Positions 45,404-54,930 of a DNA stretch of 64,000 bases are shown here, piece after piece. The stretch is from Salinicola endophyticus (GTDB lineage: Bacteria; Pseudomonadota; Gammaproteobacteria; Pseudomonadales; Halomonadaceae), in contig NZ_PZJO01000007.1 in NCBI RefSeq assembly GCF_003206575.1, forward strand, positions 1 through 64,000. Direction: 5' to 3'. The notes beneath the pieces are model-generated. The model did no database searches. It was not told where the DNA came from and worked only from the letters and a program-made list of their open reading frames with translations. Each line of letters starts with the position of its first letter. The first letter of the stretch is position 1. A program made the position numbers and the translations under genes.

Positions 45404-46978
45404 ATGTCCCACACCCCCTATCGTTTCCGCTTTGCCAAGCTGGCAAGGCAGTTCACGTTGCCGCTACTCGCTGCGCTCGCGCCGGTGCTGGTGGGCGTAC
45501 CGCTGATGCTGTGGCAGGCGGAGCGCGAGCTGGTCGGACAGACCCAGGAGAGTTTCGACTACGCCCTGCGCAAGGTGGAGTCGATCTTCGACTATGCCGA
45601 GACGGCCACCCATCAGGTGCGCTACCTGGTCGGTGCCCCGTGCAAGTCGGCAGTGTTCACGCTGCGTCAGCAGAGCATGGCGACGCCGTTCGTACGCTCG
45701 CTCAATCTCGTCCGCGATGGCCAGGTCTACTGCACCTCGCTGGAGGGTGCGCGGCTGTTTCCGGAGCAGAGTCAGAACTACAGCGCCGGGCGCCTGCGCC
45801 TGATGGCCGGCAATCTGGTCACGCCAGAGCGGGCGCTGATCGTGTTTCGCCTGCCGACCCCGGGCGGGAGCGTGCTGGCCGGTATCGATGGCCAGTACGT
45901 GGTCAATGCGCTGCAACTGACAGGAAACGATCTATCGCTGTCGCTGCAGATCGGCGACTACCAGCTCGATGCCGATGGTAGCGTCTCTCCCACCCCGTGG
46001 ATCACCAGCGATAACGTCTCCGAGCGCGCCTCGAGCCGCTATCCGTTCCGGCTGCGTGCAACGCTGGCCCCGGGCAGTCTGAATCGCACGCTGGAAAGTT
46101 ATTTCCTGCCGATTCTGGGTCTCTTGATCCTGTGCGGCACGCTGGTGTTCTGGCTCATGCTCAAGCGCCGCTCTCCTACGGAAGAGCTGGAGCGCGCCCT
46201 GCGCGATGGCGAGTTCGTGCCCTACTACCAGCCGATCGTGGATGCCGACGCCGACCGCTGGGACGGTGCCGAGGTGCTGGTACGCTGGCGCCACCCCGTA
46301 GAGGGCGTCATCCCGCCGGATCAGTTCATTCCCCTGGCGGAGAGCAGCGGCCTCATCGTGCCGCTGACCCAGGCTCTGATGCAGCAGGTCCGCCGAGAGC
46401 TGTCGACACGGCTGGAGCAGTTGCCTCACGGCTTCCATATCGGCTTCAATCTCTCCGCCGCCCACTGCCACGACTGGCGGCTGCTCGACGACTGCCGTGA
46501 GTTCCTGGCCGCTTTTCCTCCGGGGCGAATCATCCTGGTGCTGGAGCTGACCGAACGCGAGCCGTTCCGAGCCACGCCGCACACCTTCCGGCTGTTCGAG
46601 CGGTTGCGCGAGATGGGCATCCTGATCGCCCTGGACGATTTCGGCACCGGCAGTGTCGGGCTCGACTATCTGCGCCACTTCCGGGTCGACTCCCTGAAGG
46701 TCGACCGCAGCTACGTCGCCATGGCCGACGAAGACGTCCTGTCGCAGCACCTGTTCGACAACATCGTCGATCTGGCCCAGCGCCTGTCATTGACGGTGAT
46801 CGCCGAAGGCGTCGAGACCCCCGCCCAGAACGCCTATCTGCGCGACCACGGCGTGCACCACCTGCAAGGCTATCTCTACGCCCGCCCGGCTCCGCTGCGC
46901 GATATGCTGGCCCGCCTCAAGAGTCCGCCCAGCCGCGCCGCCAGTGAAAGCCGCAGCGCCTGTCCCGACCTGAGGTAG
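45404..46978 (+). CDS. CSS-motif EAL-domain c-di-GMP phosphodiesterase
   Basis: A 524-residue inner-membrane protein. Two membrane helices (residues about 18-38 and 230-250) enclose a periplasmic CSS domain with the redox-sensing Cys pair (GAPC near residue 79; VYCTS near 107). The cytoplasmic EAL domain has the signature as EVLVRW, plus NLSAAH, LELTEREPF, DDFGTG, LKVDRSY, AEGVET and QGYLYARP, so all metal and catalytic residues appear present. Of its relatives, E. coli PdeB/PdeC-type proteins respond to periplasmic thiol state. It is transcribed alone. Confidence 0.92.
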   Translation: MSHTPYRFRFAKLARQFTLPLLAALAPVLVGVPLMLWQAERELVGQTQESFDYALRKVESIFDYAETATHQVRYLVGAPCKSAVFTLRQQSMATPFVRSLNLVRDGQVYCTSLEGARLFPEQSQNYSAGRLRLMAGNLVTPERALIVFRLPTPGGSVLAGIDGQYVVNALQLTGNDLSLSLQIGDYQLDADGSVSPTPWITSDNVSERASSRYPFRLRATLAPGSLNRTLESYFLPILGLLILCGTLVFWLMLKRRSPTEELERALRDGEFVPYYQPIVDADADRWDGAEVLVRWRHPVEGVIPPDQFIPLAESSGLIVPLTQALMQQVRRELSTRLEQLPHGFHIGFNLSAAHCHDWRLLDDCREFLAAFPPGRIILVLELTEREPFRATPHTFRLFERLREMGILIALDDFGTGSVGLDYLRHFRVDSLKVDRSYVAMADEDVLSQHLFDNIVDLAQRLSLTVIAEGVETPAQNAYLRDHGVHHLQGYLYARPAPLRDMLARLKSPPSRAASESRSACPDLR

Positions 46979-47047
46979 GGGCAGATGCCTCGGATATCGC
47001 TGGCATCGATCCACCGTCCGTGATGCTGCGGGGCGAACGCCGGCGAT

Positions 47048-48556
47048 CTACGGCTGCACGTTGGCCATCGTCGCCGGATTCGGTGCCTGCGGAAAGCCAC
47101 CGGGCGCATGGGGCACCGCCGCATCCAGCTGCAGCCCACCGCCCAGCGCCTGAACCAGCTGCACCGAGCGATCGAGACGCTGGGTGGTGAGCTGTGCCAG
47201 GCTCTGCTCGGCGCTGAGCAGCTGCTGCTCGCTGCTCAGCACGTCGAGATAGTTGGCCAACCCCGCGCGGTAGCGCTCACCGGCCAGCGAATAGGCAGCG
47301 CGTGCACTGGTCACCGCCTGCTGCTGGCGCTGACGCTGGCGGGCCACCGAGTCGAGGGAGGTGATATCGTCGACCACCTCTCCCAGCGCCTCGACCAGAG
47401 TGGCGTTATAGCGCGACACGGCGAGATCGTAGTCGGCATCGCTGCTCTCCAGATTGGCGCGCAGCCGCCCGCCTTCGAAGATCGGCAGCGAGATCGCCGG
47501 CGTCACGCTGGCCGATTTCGCCGCTTCGCTGAAGAAGTAGTCCCCTAGCGGTGACTGAAAGCCGGCCATCGCGGTCAGATCGAGATTGGGATAGAACTTC
47601 GCCTTGGCCTGCTTGATGCGCTGGGAGGCGGCCTCCACCCGCCAGCGCGCCGCTATCACATCGGGACGGTGCCCGATCAGCTCGGCGGGGATGACACTCG
47701 GCAGCGCGACGATCGCCGGCGCCAGGTCGCTCGGACGTGGGATCGACTGGCCGCGATCCGGCCCCTTGCCCAAGAGCGTGGCCAGCGAGATGCGCTGGCT
47801 GCGGATCGACTGTTCGGCGGCTTCCAGCGTCTGCCGCGCATTGGCGACGGTGACCCGGGACTGCAGGCTCTGCAGCTGGTTGTCGAGCCCGGCCTGCTGC
47901 AGCTCGCGGTTGATCGCATCGATCCGCTGGGCGCGGTCGAGCTGGCGGTTGGCGATATCGCGCAGCTCATAGGCGTGGGCCAGGCTGACATAGGCCCGCA
48001 CCACGTTGACCGAGAGGGTCAGCGCCGCCGCATGAAACTCGATCTCTTGCGCCCGCGCCGCGCCCAGCGCCGCACGCCAGGCGGCCCGCTTGCCACCCCA
48101 TAGATCGAGATCGTAGTCGAACGAGAGCATCAGCTCGCGGGTGGTGGAGTAGAAGTTGCCCTGCCCGCGCGGGTCCTGCACCTGCGAGACCCGCGAGCGC
48201 GAGATCTGGGCCGAGCCGTCCACGCTCGGCAGGCCACTGGCCCGGGCGCTGGCAATCGCCGCATTGGCCGCCCGCAGTCGCGCCCGCGCCATGCCGATAT
48301 CCGGCGAATCTGCCAGCGCCTCGTCGATCAGCGCGTCCAGCTCCGGGTCGCCAAGCGCGCGCCACCACGCGCGCTCGGGCCAAGCCGCCGGCGAGATCGG
48401 GGTCTCGCCCAGCACCTGCTGCGCGCTCAGCCGGCTGATTGGCGTCAGCGTCGCCTGCGGCGAGATGCCGGCATAGTTGGCGCAACCCGCCAGCAGCGAG
48501 AGTGTCAGCATCAGCCCGCCGACCAGTCCCCGACGCCTTCCCTGGTGTAACGACAT
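47048..48556 (-). CDS. NodT-family efflux outer membrane lipoprotein
   Basis: A TolC-like channel for RND or MFS efflux pumps, 502 residues. The signal peptide ends in the lipobox LLAGC (Cys near residue 25). Two OEP repeats follow, with characteristic ALAxSPDIGMARARLRAANA and VIAARWRVEAASQRIKQAKA stretches. The ATG at 48556 is preceded by GGGGAC; a longer frame to 48727 is not signal-like. No inner-membrane pump or adaptor gene is adjacent. Confidence 0.9.
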   Translation of the reverse strand: MSLHQGRRRGLVGGLMLTLSLLAGCANYAGISPQATLTPISRLSAQQVLGETPISPAAWPERAWWRALGDPELDALIDEALADSPDIGMARARLRAANAAIASARASGLPSVDGSAQISRSRVSQVQDPRGQGNFYSTTRELMLSFDYDLDLWGGKRAAWRAALGAARAQEIEFHAAALTLSVNVVRAYVSLAHAYELRDIANRQLDRAQRIDAINRELQQAGLDNQLQSLQSRVTVANARQTLEAAEQSIRSQRISLATLLGKGPDRGQSIPRPSDLAPAIVALPSVIPAELIGHRPDVIAARWRVEAASQRIKQAKAKFYPNLDLTAMAGFQSPLGDYFFSEAAKSASVTPAISLPIFEGGRLRANLESSDADYDLAVSRYNATLVEALGEVVDDITSLDSVARQRQRQQQAVTSARAAYSLAGERYRAGLANYLDVLSSEQQLLSAEQSLAQLTTQRLDRSVQLVQALGGGLQLDAAVPHAPGGFPQAPNPATMANVQP

Positions 48557-48644
48557 CCTTGTCCCCACTGGCCTGCCCGACGACCTGGTTGGCCGGGCAT
48601 CGTCCCTCGTTGCAGTCACCGGTTCGTTCAGCGGTCCAGTCCCG

Positions 48645-49790
48645 CTAGACGTCCCGGTGCTCGTGTCGCGCTTCCTGCGCGGCGTGCGGTAGTTGATGCT
48701 GAGAATCGGTCGTGATGTCACCGCCACCGGAGAGCGGCCGCTCTTCGTCCTCTTTCTCGGAGCGAAACAGCGACCATGACACCATGAACAGCGCCGCGAT
48801 CAGCGGTCCCAGCACGAAGCCGTTGATACCCAGCAGCGTCATCCCGCCCACGGTCGAGATCAGCACCACGTAGTCCGGCAGCTTGGTCTCCTTGCCCACC
48901 AGCGGCGGCCGCAGCAGGTTATCCACCAGCCCGATCACCACGACACCGACGAAGACCAGGATCGAGCCCCTGACGTAGTCGCCGCTGAGCAGCAGATAGG
49001 CCGCCACCGGTACCCAGATGATCGCCGAGCCGATGGCCGGCAGCAGTGACAGAAACGCCATCAGTACGCCCCACAGCAGCGCCGCCTCGATCCCCAGCAG
49101 CCAGAACGCGACCCCGCCGATCGCGCCCTGCACCATGGCGATGATCACATTTCCCTTGACCGTGGCCCGGACCACCGCGGTGAACTTGTCGATCAGGCGA
49201 TGAGTATAGGCATCGCTCAGCGGCGCCGTGGTGCGGATCTGATAGCCCAGCTTGCGGCCGTCACGGAACAGGAAGAACAGCAGATAGAGCATGATCCCGG
49301 CGCTGATCAGAAACTGCAGGGTGTTCTGGCCGATGCTCAGCACGTGCTGGGCGATCAGCTGGCTGCCCTGCTCCAGCGCCGAGGCGAGCCGGTTGCTCAG
49401 ATCAGCGAAACTGCCAATACCGGCATCCCCCATCCAGCCCTGCACAGAAGGCGGCAGCGAATCGCGGAACTGGGCGACATAGGCGTTGAAGTCGATATCG
49501 CCCTGGTCGAGCCGCTGGTAGAGACTCGCCCCCTCGCGCAGCAGCGAGAAGAAGATCAGCGACATCGGGATGATGACGATGAACACGCAGGCGAGCACGC
49601 TGAGGAACGCGGCCGTGTTGGGCCGCTGCCCAAGCCGCGTGTTCAGTCGCCGGTGCATCGGCTGGAACAGGATCGCCAGGATGACCGCCCACAGGATCGC
49701 ACCATAGAACGGCAGCAGCAGCCATACGAAAGCGATGGAGACCGCCGTCAGCAGCAGAATGAACGCCTTGTGCTGGCTCAGAGAACTCAT
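48645..49790 (-). CDS. AI-2E family transporter (TqsA/PerM-like)
   Basis: A 381-residue inner-membrane protein with about eight helices in the family's arrangement, including the conserved GxxxFWLLGIEAALLWGVLM and LLPAIGSAIIW segments near residues 225-265 and NLLRPPLVGK near 300. Family members include the AI-2 exporter TqsA and Na+/H+ antiporters, so the substrate is open. I start at the ATG at 49790; an upstream ATG adds 15 residues without hydrophobic character. Confidence 0.88.
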   Translation of the reverse strand: MSSLSQHKAFILLLTAVSIAFVWLLLPFYGAILWAVILAILFQPMHRRLNTRLGQRPNTAAFLSVLACVFIVIIPMSLIFFSLLREGASLYQRLDQGDIDFNAYVAQFRDSLPPSVQGWMGDAGIGSFADLSNRLASALEQGSQLIAQHVLSIGQNTLQFLISAGIMLYLLFFLFRDGRKLGYQIRTTAPLSDAYTHRLIDKFTAVVRATVKGNVIIAMVQGAIGGVAFWLLGIEAALLWGVLMAFLSLLPAIGSAIIWVPVAAYLLLSGDYVRGSILVFVGVVVIGLVDNLLRPPLVGKETKLPDYVVLISTVGGMTLLGINGFVLGPLIAALFMVSWSLFRSEKEDEERPLSGGGDITTDSQHQLPHAAQEARHEHRDV

Positions 49791-50265
49791 GGAATCGACA
49801 GGCTCCGGGAAATGACACGCCAAGCATAGCCGCAACCCGGCCTTTGTGGCCGCTTCTATCGATCGCCAACCACCTGGCGCGCCCGCCAGCGTGGCCTCAT
49901 GGGAGCACCGTAGCGCGTTTCATATATGCGTAAACTCAGCTGTTGTACAGCTTATGGGTGGCCCGTTGACCGCTCCGGATTGCTGAGCGCAAATGACTGA
50001 AAGTGTTGATCTTTCAATTTGTTCCCGAAGAATAGTTCAAGCAATTCAAGGGGTTGTCAGGGTAATGTTAACCTGGGATAAGTGCTACGACCTTTCGACC
50101 CTGGTACAACTCTTGTACAGAAAGAAACGCTATGCCATTCTGCATGTGTCGCATCGGCCACCCCCAGGTGACCAACCCGATAGGGACATCGGGAACGACG
50201 GCAAGGATTGCCGCCACTCATTACCGGTCAGGAAGACCGGACATCGACGCCAAGGAGGGCTGACC
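49791..50265. other. 475-bp divergent gap before the Cys-rich pair
   Basis: No gene is supported. It holds a palindrome AGCTGT-TGT-ACAGCT at 49938-49952 and a promoter candidate at 50054-50082, and TTGTACAG occurs at both about 49943 and 50112. It is AT-richer than the surroundings. Confidence 0.45.
50054..50082 (+). promoter_or_regulatory. Candidate promoter of the Cys-rich small-protein operon
   Basis: TTGTCA (50054-50059), a 17-base spacer and GATAAG (50077-50082). The leader to the first gene would be about 175 bases. Confidence 0.45.
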
Positions 50266-50493
50266 ATGGAACACCGGATTTCATGCACCCGCTGCGGAAA
50301 TACGCAAACCGCTTCTTCTGAATGTCATCAGGCCTGGGATGAGATCAACTGCATCGAGTGCGGTGACTTCATCGATACCTATGGGCACCAGCAGGAGATC
50401 GCAACCCCCAACTACCTGCTGCATACCCTCAACCTGGCACGCTCGCTGTCGTTGCAGATGGCACGCGCCGAACATGGGAGCGGCAGGACATGA
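50266..50493 (+). CDS. Small zinc-ribbon-like protein (first of a pair)
   Basis: A 75-residue protein with two CxxC pairs (CTRCGN near residue 7, CIECGD near 29) spaced as in a zinc ribbon, then a helical C-terminus. AAGGAGGG before the ATG at 50266 is a strong ribosome binding site. It overlaps the next gene by ATGA. Function is unknown. Confidence 0.65.
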   Translation: MEHRISCTRCGNTQTASSECHQAWDEINCIECGDFIDTYGHQQEIATPNYLLHTLNLARSLSLQMARAEHGSGRT

Positions 50494-50684
50494 TCACAGT
50501 CACTCTGGATCTCACCTGCTCCATCTGCGGTCATCAACAGTTTCATCTGCCGATCAAGGCAGAAGAAGGCGCCAACGTCTGCTGCGCCAACTGCAGCGCC
50601 TTCAAGTGCAAAGCGCTGGATCTGGAGCGCGCGCTGACGGCAATGCGGCGTTCGTCGGACAACCGCCAGCCCGCCGCCGCCTGA
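50490..50684 (+). CDS. Small zinc-ribbon-like protein (second of a pair)
   Basis: A 64-residue protein with CSICGH and CCANCS pairs, again a zinc-ribbon layout with a helical tail. It is translationally coupled to the preceding gene, and a terminator follows 32 bp later, so the two form a closed operon. No known family is recognised. Confidence 0.65.
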   Translation: MITVTLDLTCSICGHQQFHLPIKAEEGANVCCANCSAFKCKALDLERALTAMRRSSDNRQPAAA

Positions 50685-50716
50685 AGGTCACGCCGAGCGT
50701 GAACACGGTACCGCCG

Positions 50717-50745
50717 AGAAGCCGCCCGACCCGGGCGGCTTCTTT
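50717..50745 (+). terminator. Terminator of the Cys-rich pair
   Basis: AGAAGCCGCCC and GGGCGGCTTCT form an 11-bp perfect stem with a 4-5 base loop, then TT. Confidence 0.85.
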
Positions 50746-50802
50746 GCGTGGGGCCCTATCTACGCGGATCCCAGGCATCACCCCTTTCACGGACATTCAT
50801 CC

Positions 50803-51279
50803 ATGGCCGATATCGAGCAGTTGAGAACCGGAATCCAGCAGGCGGTCGCCGAAGGCCAGCAGCGGCGCCTCGACTTCGAACAGGCGCTCGAGGATCTGCG
50901 CCTGCGTCTGGAAGCGCTACAGCAGTGTGTCGCCCAGTGGATCGAGTCACTCGACCTCGATGAGGTCGAGATCCACTACACGGAGACGACCCAGACCCTG
51001 ACCCGCTTCGAGGAGACCTATCGGCTCACCCTGCGTGAGCAGACCCTCTCTCTGGGGGCGTGCAAGCTACACCTGAAGCCCGAAGAGCAGTATCTCTCCG
51101 GCCACCGCGTGCTGCTCTACGCCTCCACCGACGAGGATGACGTCAAGGAGGTGATCGAGGCCGAGGGCGCCTACCGCTTCTCCGATCTGCAGTACGGTCA
51201 GCGCCGCGACCTCTCCCAGTACGACACCCTCAGCGAAGAGACCTTCTACCGCCTGCTCTACGGCTGGCTGAAAGCCTGA
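50803..51279 (+). CDS. Hypothetical protein with N-terminal coiled coil
   Basis: A 158-residue acidic soluble protein. Residues about 5-45 form a long amphipathic helix (QRRLDFEQALEDLRLRLEAL), and the rest looks alpha/beta (TETTQTLTRFEETYRLTLRE, YLSGHRVLLYASTDEDD). I do not recognise the family. It is transcribed alone. The 297 bp between it and katG contain no further gene. Confidence 0.6.
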   Translation: MADIEQLRTGIQQAVAEGQQRRLDFEQALEDLRLRLEALQQCVAQWIESLDLDEVEIHYTETTQTLTRFEETYRLTLREQTLSLGACKLHLKPEEQYLSGHRVLLYASTDEDDVKEVIEAEGAYRFSDLQYGQRRDLSQYDTLSEETFYRLLYGWLKA

Positions 51280-51576
51280 ACGCCGCCCGCGCTGCCGACG
51301 GGCACGGCGTCAGCCCCAAGACCTGGCGCCAGCCATCCCCATCACGTCTGTCCGGCGGCATGGTGTCAGCCAAACGAGCTGGTAGTCAGAAACTATCGCC
51401 ACCGTCACACGCTGGTCCCAAAGTTTACCTATGCTGAAGATTCGGCGACGACGCCGAGACGCGAGCGGCCGGGCGCAGTGCCGCTCCGACGCATTGCGAT
51501 ATCGTCTCGCCGCGTCGTCATCGCGGTGCCTGAAAGATATCGGAAGTCGACACAGTAGCGTTTAAGGACGGACAGC

Positions 51577-53865
51577 ATGAGTGAAGAGATCAAGATCGGC
51601 GGCAAGTGCCCTTTTGCCGGCGACTCGGTGGGCGGCGTTGCCGGTTCCGAACCGACCACCGATCAGTGGTGGCCCAATCGCCTCAAGGTCGAGCTGCTGC
51701 ATCAGAACGCGCCCCTGGCCAATCCCGAAGATCCTGACTTCGACTACGCCAAGGCCTTCAGCGAGCTCGACCTGGCAGAGGTCAAGCAGGACATCAAGGC
51801 GCTGCTCACCTCCTCGGTCGACTGGTGGCCGTCGGACTACGGCAACTACGGCCCGCAGATGATCCGCATGGCGTGGCACTCCGCCGGTACCTACCGTATC
51901 GCCGATGGCCGCGGCGGCGCCGGCGAAGCGATGCAGCGTTTCGCCCCGATCAACAGCTGGTGGGACAACGGCAATATCGACAAGTCGCGGCGGCTGCTGT
52001 GGCCGATCAAGCAGAAGTATGGCGCCGCGCTCTCCTGGGCCGATCTGATCGTGCTCACCGGCAACTGCTCGCTGGAAGTGATGGGCTTCCCCACCTACGG
52101 CTTTGCCGGTGGGCGCATCGACGCCTGGGAGCCGGACACCCTGACCTACTGGGGACCGGAGGCGTGGTACGGCAAGAAGATCGAGGACGCCCCGCGCGGC
52201 CCGTTCGAAGGCCACCCGGATCAGATGGTCAACCGCGACCTGCGCTGGACCGGCGAAGCGGGTGACGACGACTACGATCTCGAAGCACCGCTGGCCGCCT
52301 CCAACTCCAACCTGATCTACGTCGACCCGGAAGGCTCGGCCAAGAAGGGCATCCCCGAAGACTCCGCCGCCGATATCCGCATCACCTTCGGTCGGATGGC
52401 GATGAACGACGAAGAGACCGTGGCGCTGATCGCCGGCGGCCACGCCTTCGGCAAGTCCCACGGCATGACCCCGCCGGACCAGATCGGTTTCGCCCCGGAA
52501 GGCGCGCCGATGGAGTCCCAGGGGCTGGGCTGGCACAACCCGCGTGGCAAGGGTAACGCCGAAGACACCATGACCAACGGGATCGAGGGCTCGTGGACCC
52601 AGAATCCGACCCAGTGGGACAACAGCTACCTGGAGAACCTGTTCAAGTTCGAGTGGGAGCAGACCCGCAGCCCCGCCGGCGCGCTGCAGTGGACCCCGGT
52701 GGACAAGGACGCACCGCGCACCCCGGACGCCCACCTGCCGGGGGTCGACCATCCGCTGATGATGATGACCTCCGACATCGCGCTCAAGGTCGACCCGGCC
52801 TATCGCAAGATCTGCGAGAAATTCCTCGACGACTTCGACTACTTCACCGACGCCTTCGCCCGCGCCTGGTACAAGCTGACCCACCGCGACATGGGTCCCA
52901 AGGCGCGCTATCTCGGCCCGGAAGTGCCGCAGGAAGATCTGATCTGGCAGGACCCGATCCCCGCGGTCGACTTCGAGCTGGTCGATGCCCGTGATATCGC
53001 CGAGCTCAAGGCCAAGATCCTGGGTGCCGACGTCAGCGTCTCCCAGCTCGCCGCCGTCGCCTGGGGCGCCGCCTCCACCTTCCGCACCTCCGACAAGCGC
53101 GGCGGCGCCGATGGTGCGCGTATCCGTCTGGCGCCGATGAAGGATTGGCCGGTCAACAACCCCGACGACCTGGCTCACGTGCTCGGCGTGCTGGAAGGCA
53201 TCAAGCGTGACTTCGACGGCGCCCAGAGCGGCAACAAGAAGGTCTCGCTGGCCGACCTGATCGTGCTCGGTGGCTGTGCCGCGGTGGAGAAAGCGGCCCA
53301 GGATGCCGGCGTCACCCTCGAGGTGCCGTTCACCCCGGGGCGTAACGACGCCACCGCCGAACAGACCGACGAGCAGACCTTCCGCTGGCTCGAGCCAGTC
53401 TCCGATGGCTTCCGCAACTTCCATCGCGACGACATCCGCTACCACGTCTCGCCGGAGCAGATCTTCCTCGACCGCGCGGCCCTGCTGGGTCTCTCCGCGC
53501 CGGAGTGGACTGCACTGGTCGGCGGCCTGCGGGTGCTCGACGTCAACGCCAAGGGCGCCTACCGGGAGCACGGCGTGTTCACCGACCGTCCGGGCGTGCT
53601 GACCAACGACTTCTTCGTCAACCTGACTTCACCCGACTTCGAGTGGAAGAAAGTGGATGACGAAGGGCTGACGTTCACCCTCGACGACCGCCACTCCGGC
53701 GAGACCAAGTTCAAGGCGACCCGCTGCGATCTGATCTTCGGTGCCAACGCCCAGCTGCGCCAGCTGGCCGAGTTCTACGCCCAGAAGGGTGGCCACGAGA
53801 AGTTGGTCAAGGACTTCGCCAAGGCGTGGCACAAGGTGATGATGCACGACCGCTTCGACGTTTGA
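51577..53865 (+). CDS. katG: Catalase-peroxidase KatG
   Basis: A heme enzyme that removes H2O2 and also has peroxidase activity. It is 762 residues, longer than the usual 726 or so. The distal triad is R97, W100, H101 ([10 protein letters not shown]), the proximal heme His lies in [10 protein letters not shown], and the Trp-Tyr-Met cross-link should be W100, Tyr of LIYVDPEG and Met of FGRMAMND. The second, inactive domain (residues about 440-762) is complete. [11 protein letters not shown] replaces the more common ANVALESMGF. It is followed by a strong terminator. Confidence 0.97.
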   Translation: MSEEIKIGGKCPFAGDSVGGVAGSEPTTDQWWPNRLKVELLHQNAPLANPEDPDFDYAKAFSELDLAEVKQDIKALLTSSVDWWPSDYGNYGPQMIRMAWHSAGTYRIADGRGGAGEAMQRFAPINSWWDNGNIDKSRRLLWPIKQKYGAALSWADLIVLTGNCSLEVMGFPTYGFAGGRIDAWEPDTLTYWGPEAWYGKKIEDAPRGPFEGHPDQMVNRDLRWTGEAGDDDYDLEAPLAASNSNLIYVDPEGSAKKGIPEDSAADIRITFGRMAMNDEETVALIAGGHAFGKSHGMTPPDQIGFAPEGAPMESQGLGWHNPRGKGNAEDTMTNGIEGSWTQNPTQWDNSYLENLFKFEWEQTRSPAGALQWTPVDKDAPRTPDAHLPGVDHPLMMMTSDIALKVDPAYRKICEKFLDDFDYFTDAFARAWYKLTHRDMGPKARYLGPEVPQEDLIWQDPIPAVDFELVDARDIAELKAKILGADVSVSQLAAVAWGAASTFRTSDKRGGADGARIRLAPMKDWPVNNPDDLAHVLGVLEGIKRDFDGAQSGNKKVSLADLIVLGGCAAVEKAAQDAGVTLEVPFTPGRNDATAEQTDEQTFRWLEPVSDGFRNFHRDDIRYHVSPEQIFLDRAALLGLSAPEWTALVGGLRVLDVNAKGAYREHGVFTDRPGVLTNDFFVNLTSPDFEWKKVDDEGLTFTLDDRHSGETKFKATRCDLIFGANAQLRQLAEFYAQKGGHEKLVKDFAKAWHKVMMHDRFDV

Positions 53866-53936
53866 GGCGCGCAGCAGCGATCCGACGTTACCCGCCGGAT
53901 CGCTGCGCATACCGTCTCGCAAGCTCAAACCATCGA

Positions 53937-53973
53937 CGACTCGGCGCCCTCCAGGGGGCGCCGAGTCGTTTTT
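53937..53973 (+). terminator. Terminator of katG
   Basis: CGACTCGGCGCC and GGCGCCGAGTCG make a 12-bp perfect stem with an 8-base loop, followed by TTTTT. Confidence 0.93.
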
Positions 53974-54023
53974 CTGCCTGCCAAGGTCGTCACTGTGCCG
54001 TGATTCTCCTTGGCAGCAATTTT

Positions 54024-54036
54024 GTTATATTATAAC
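54024..54036. promoter_or_regulatory. Zur box
   Basis: GTTATA-T-TATAAC is a perfect inverted repeat matching the core of the gammaproteobacterial Zur operator (TGTTATANTATAACA). It lies 29 bp before the small ORF and 178 bp before znuC. Zinc-loaded Zur would repress the operon. Confidence 0.88.
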
Positions 54037-54064
54037 CTTCACGACCTATCCAAGAGGTCGTTCC

Positions 54065-54211
54065 ATGTCGCATCGTCACCGCCACCGCCCGGATGGGCCC
54101 TGTCACTTTTCGCTGATGTCGCTTGGCGCCGGGCGTCGCATGCTGCTCACCCTGCTGCCGCTGGCCCTGCTGTGGCTGGTCGCGGCCTGGTCTGTCGGGA
54201 TGCTGGGCTGA
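54065..54211 (+). CDS. His-rich 48-residue membrane microprotein, first gene of the znu operon
   Basis: The N-terminus has alternating His and Arg (MSHRHRHRPDGPCHF) plus a Cys, a possible metal-binding stretch. One hydrophobic helix (MLLTLLPLALLWLVAAW) follows, and the protein ends just after it. GAGG lies 8 bases before the ATG. The stop is 2 bases before the znuC start, and the gene is the first frame after the Zur box. It is too short to be called by most gene finders. A role in zinc uptake or ZnuB association is inference. Confidence 0.62.
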   Translation: MSHRHRHRPDGPCHFSLMSLGAGRRMLLTLLPLALLWLVAAWSVGMLG

Positions 54212-54213
54212 GC

Positions 54214-54930
54214 ATGGCCGCCATTCTGACCCTCGAATCGCTGTCGCTGGCCCAGGGCAATCGCCTGGTGCTGGAGGATCTCAGCGGCGAATTCGAAGCC
54301 GGCAGTATCACCGCCCTGGTCGGCCCCAACGGTGCCGGCAAGAGCACCCTGGTACAGGGCATCATGGGCGTGCTGCGGCCGCTGCGCGGTCGCGTGCTGT
54401 GTCAGGTGCCCCACGCCCGCCGTGCCTGGCTGCCACAGCAGCTGGCCCTGGACCTCTCCTTCCCCATGAGCGTCGAAGAGCTGGTGATGAGCGGCTGCTG
54501 GCCCACCCACGGCAGCTTCCGCCGCTACGGCCCAGCGGAGTATCGCCGCGGCCAGGCGGTGATGCAGCGCCTGGGGCTGCAGGCGTTGGAGCACCGCCCG
54601 CTGGGCGAGCTCTCCGGCGGCCAGCGCCAGCGCGCCCTGCTCGGCCGCACGCTGATGCAGGAAGCCCGGTTGTTGCTGCTCGACGAGCCCTTCGCCAACG
54701 TCGACGCGGCGACCGTCGAGCTGCTGATCCAGACGCTGCGTGACATGGCCGCCGAGGGCGTGTCGGTGATCATCGTGCTGCACGACCACGACCAGTTACG
54801 CCGACTGGCCGACCGGGTGCTCCACCTCGACCGCGGCCACGGCCACTGGTACACGCCACAGTCCATGACCTGGGCGCCCAGCGGCCAGCCCATGACGGCT
54901 ACCGCGACGACTCAGGGGCCGACGTCATGA
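54214..54930 (+). CDS. znuC: Zinc ABC transporter ATPase ZnuC
   Basis: The ATPase driving zinc import through ZnuB, 238 residues. Walker A is GPNGAGKST, the signature LSGGQRQRALLGR, Walker B LLLLDEPFANVD and the switch His in VLHDHDQ. I use the ATG at 54214, which begins MAAILTLESLSL. A larger frame upstream overlaps the microprotein and is not ZnuC-like. The znuB start overlaps its stop (ATGA). Confidence 0.95.
   Translation: MAAILTLESLSLAQGNRLVLEDLSGEFEAGSITALVGPNGAGKSTLVQGIMGVLRPLRGRVLCQVPHARRAWLPQQLALDLSFPMSVEELVMSGCWPTHGSFRRYGPAEYRRGQAVMQRLGLQALEHRPLGELSGGQRQRALLGRTLMQEARLLLLDEPFANVDAATVELLIQTLRDMAAEGVSVIIVLHDHDQLRRLADRVLHLDRGHGHWYTPQSMTWAPSGQPMTATATTQGPTS

Noticed and set aside
51562-53571. 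A 669-codon minus-strand open frame opposite katG
   Set aside because: It is an antisense shadow of an unmistakable catalase-peroxidase.
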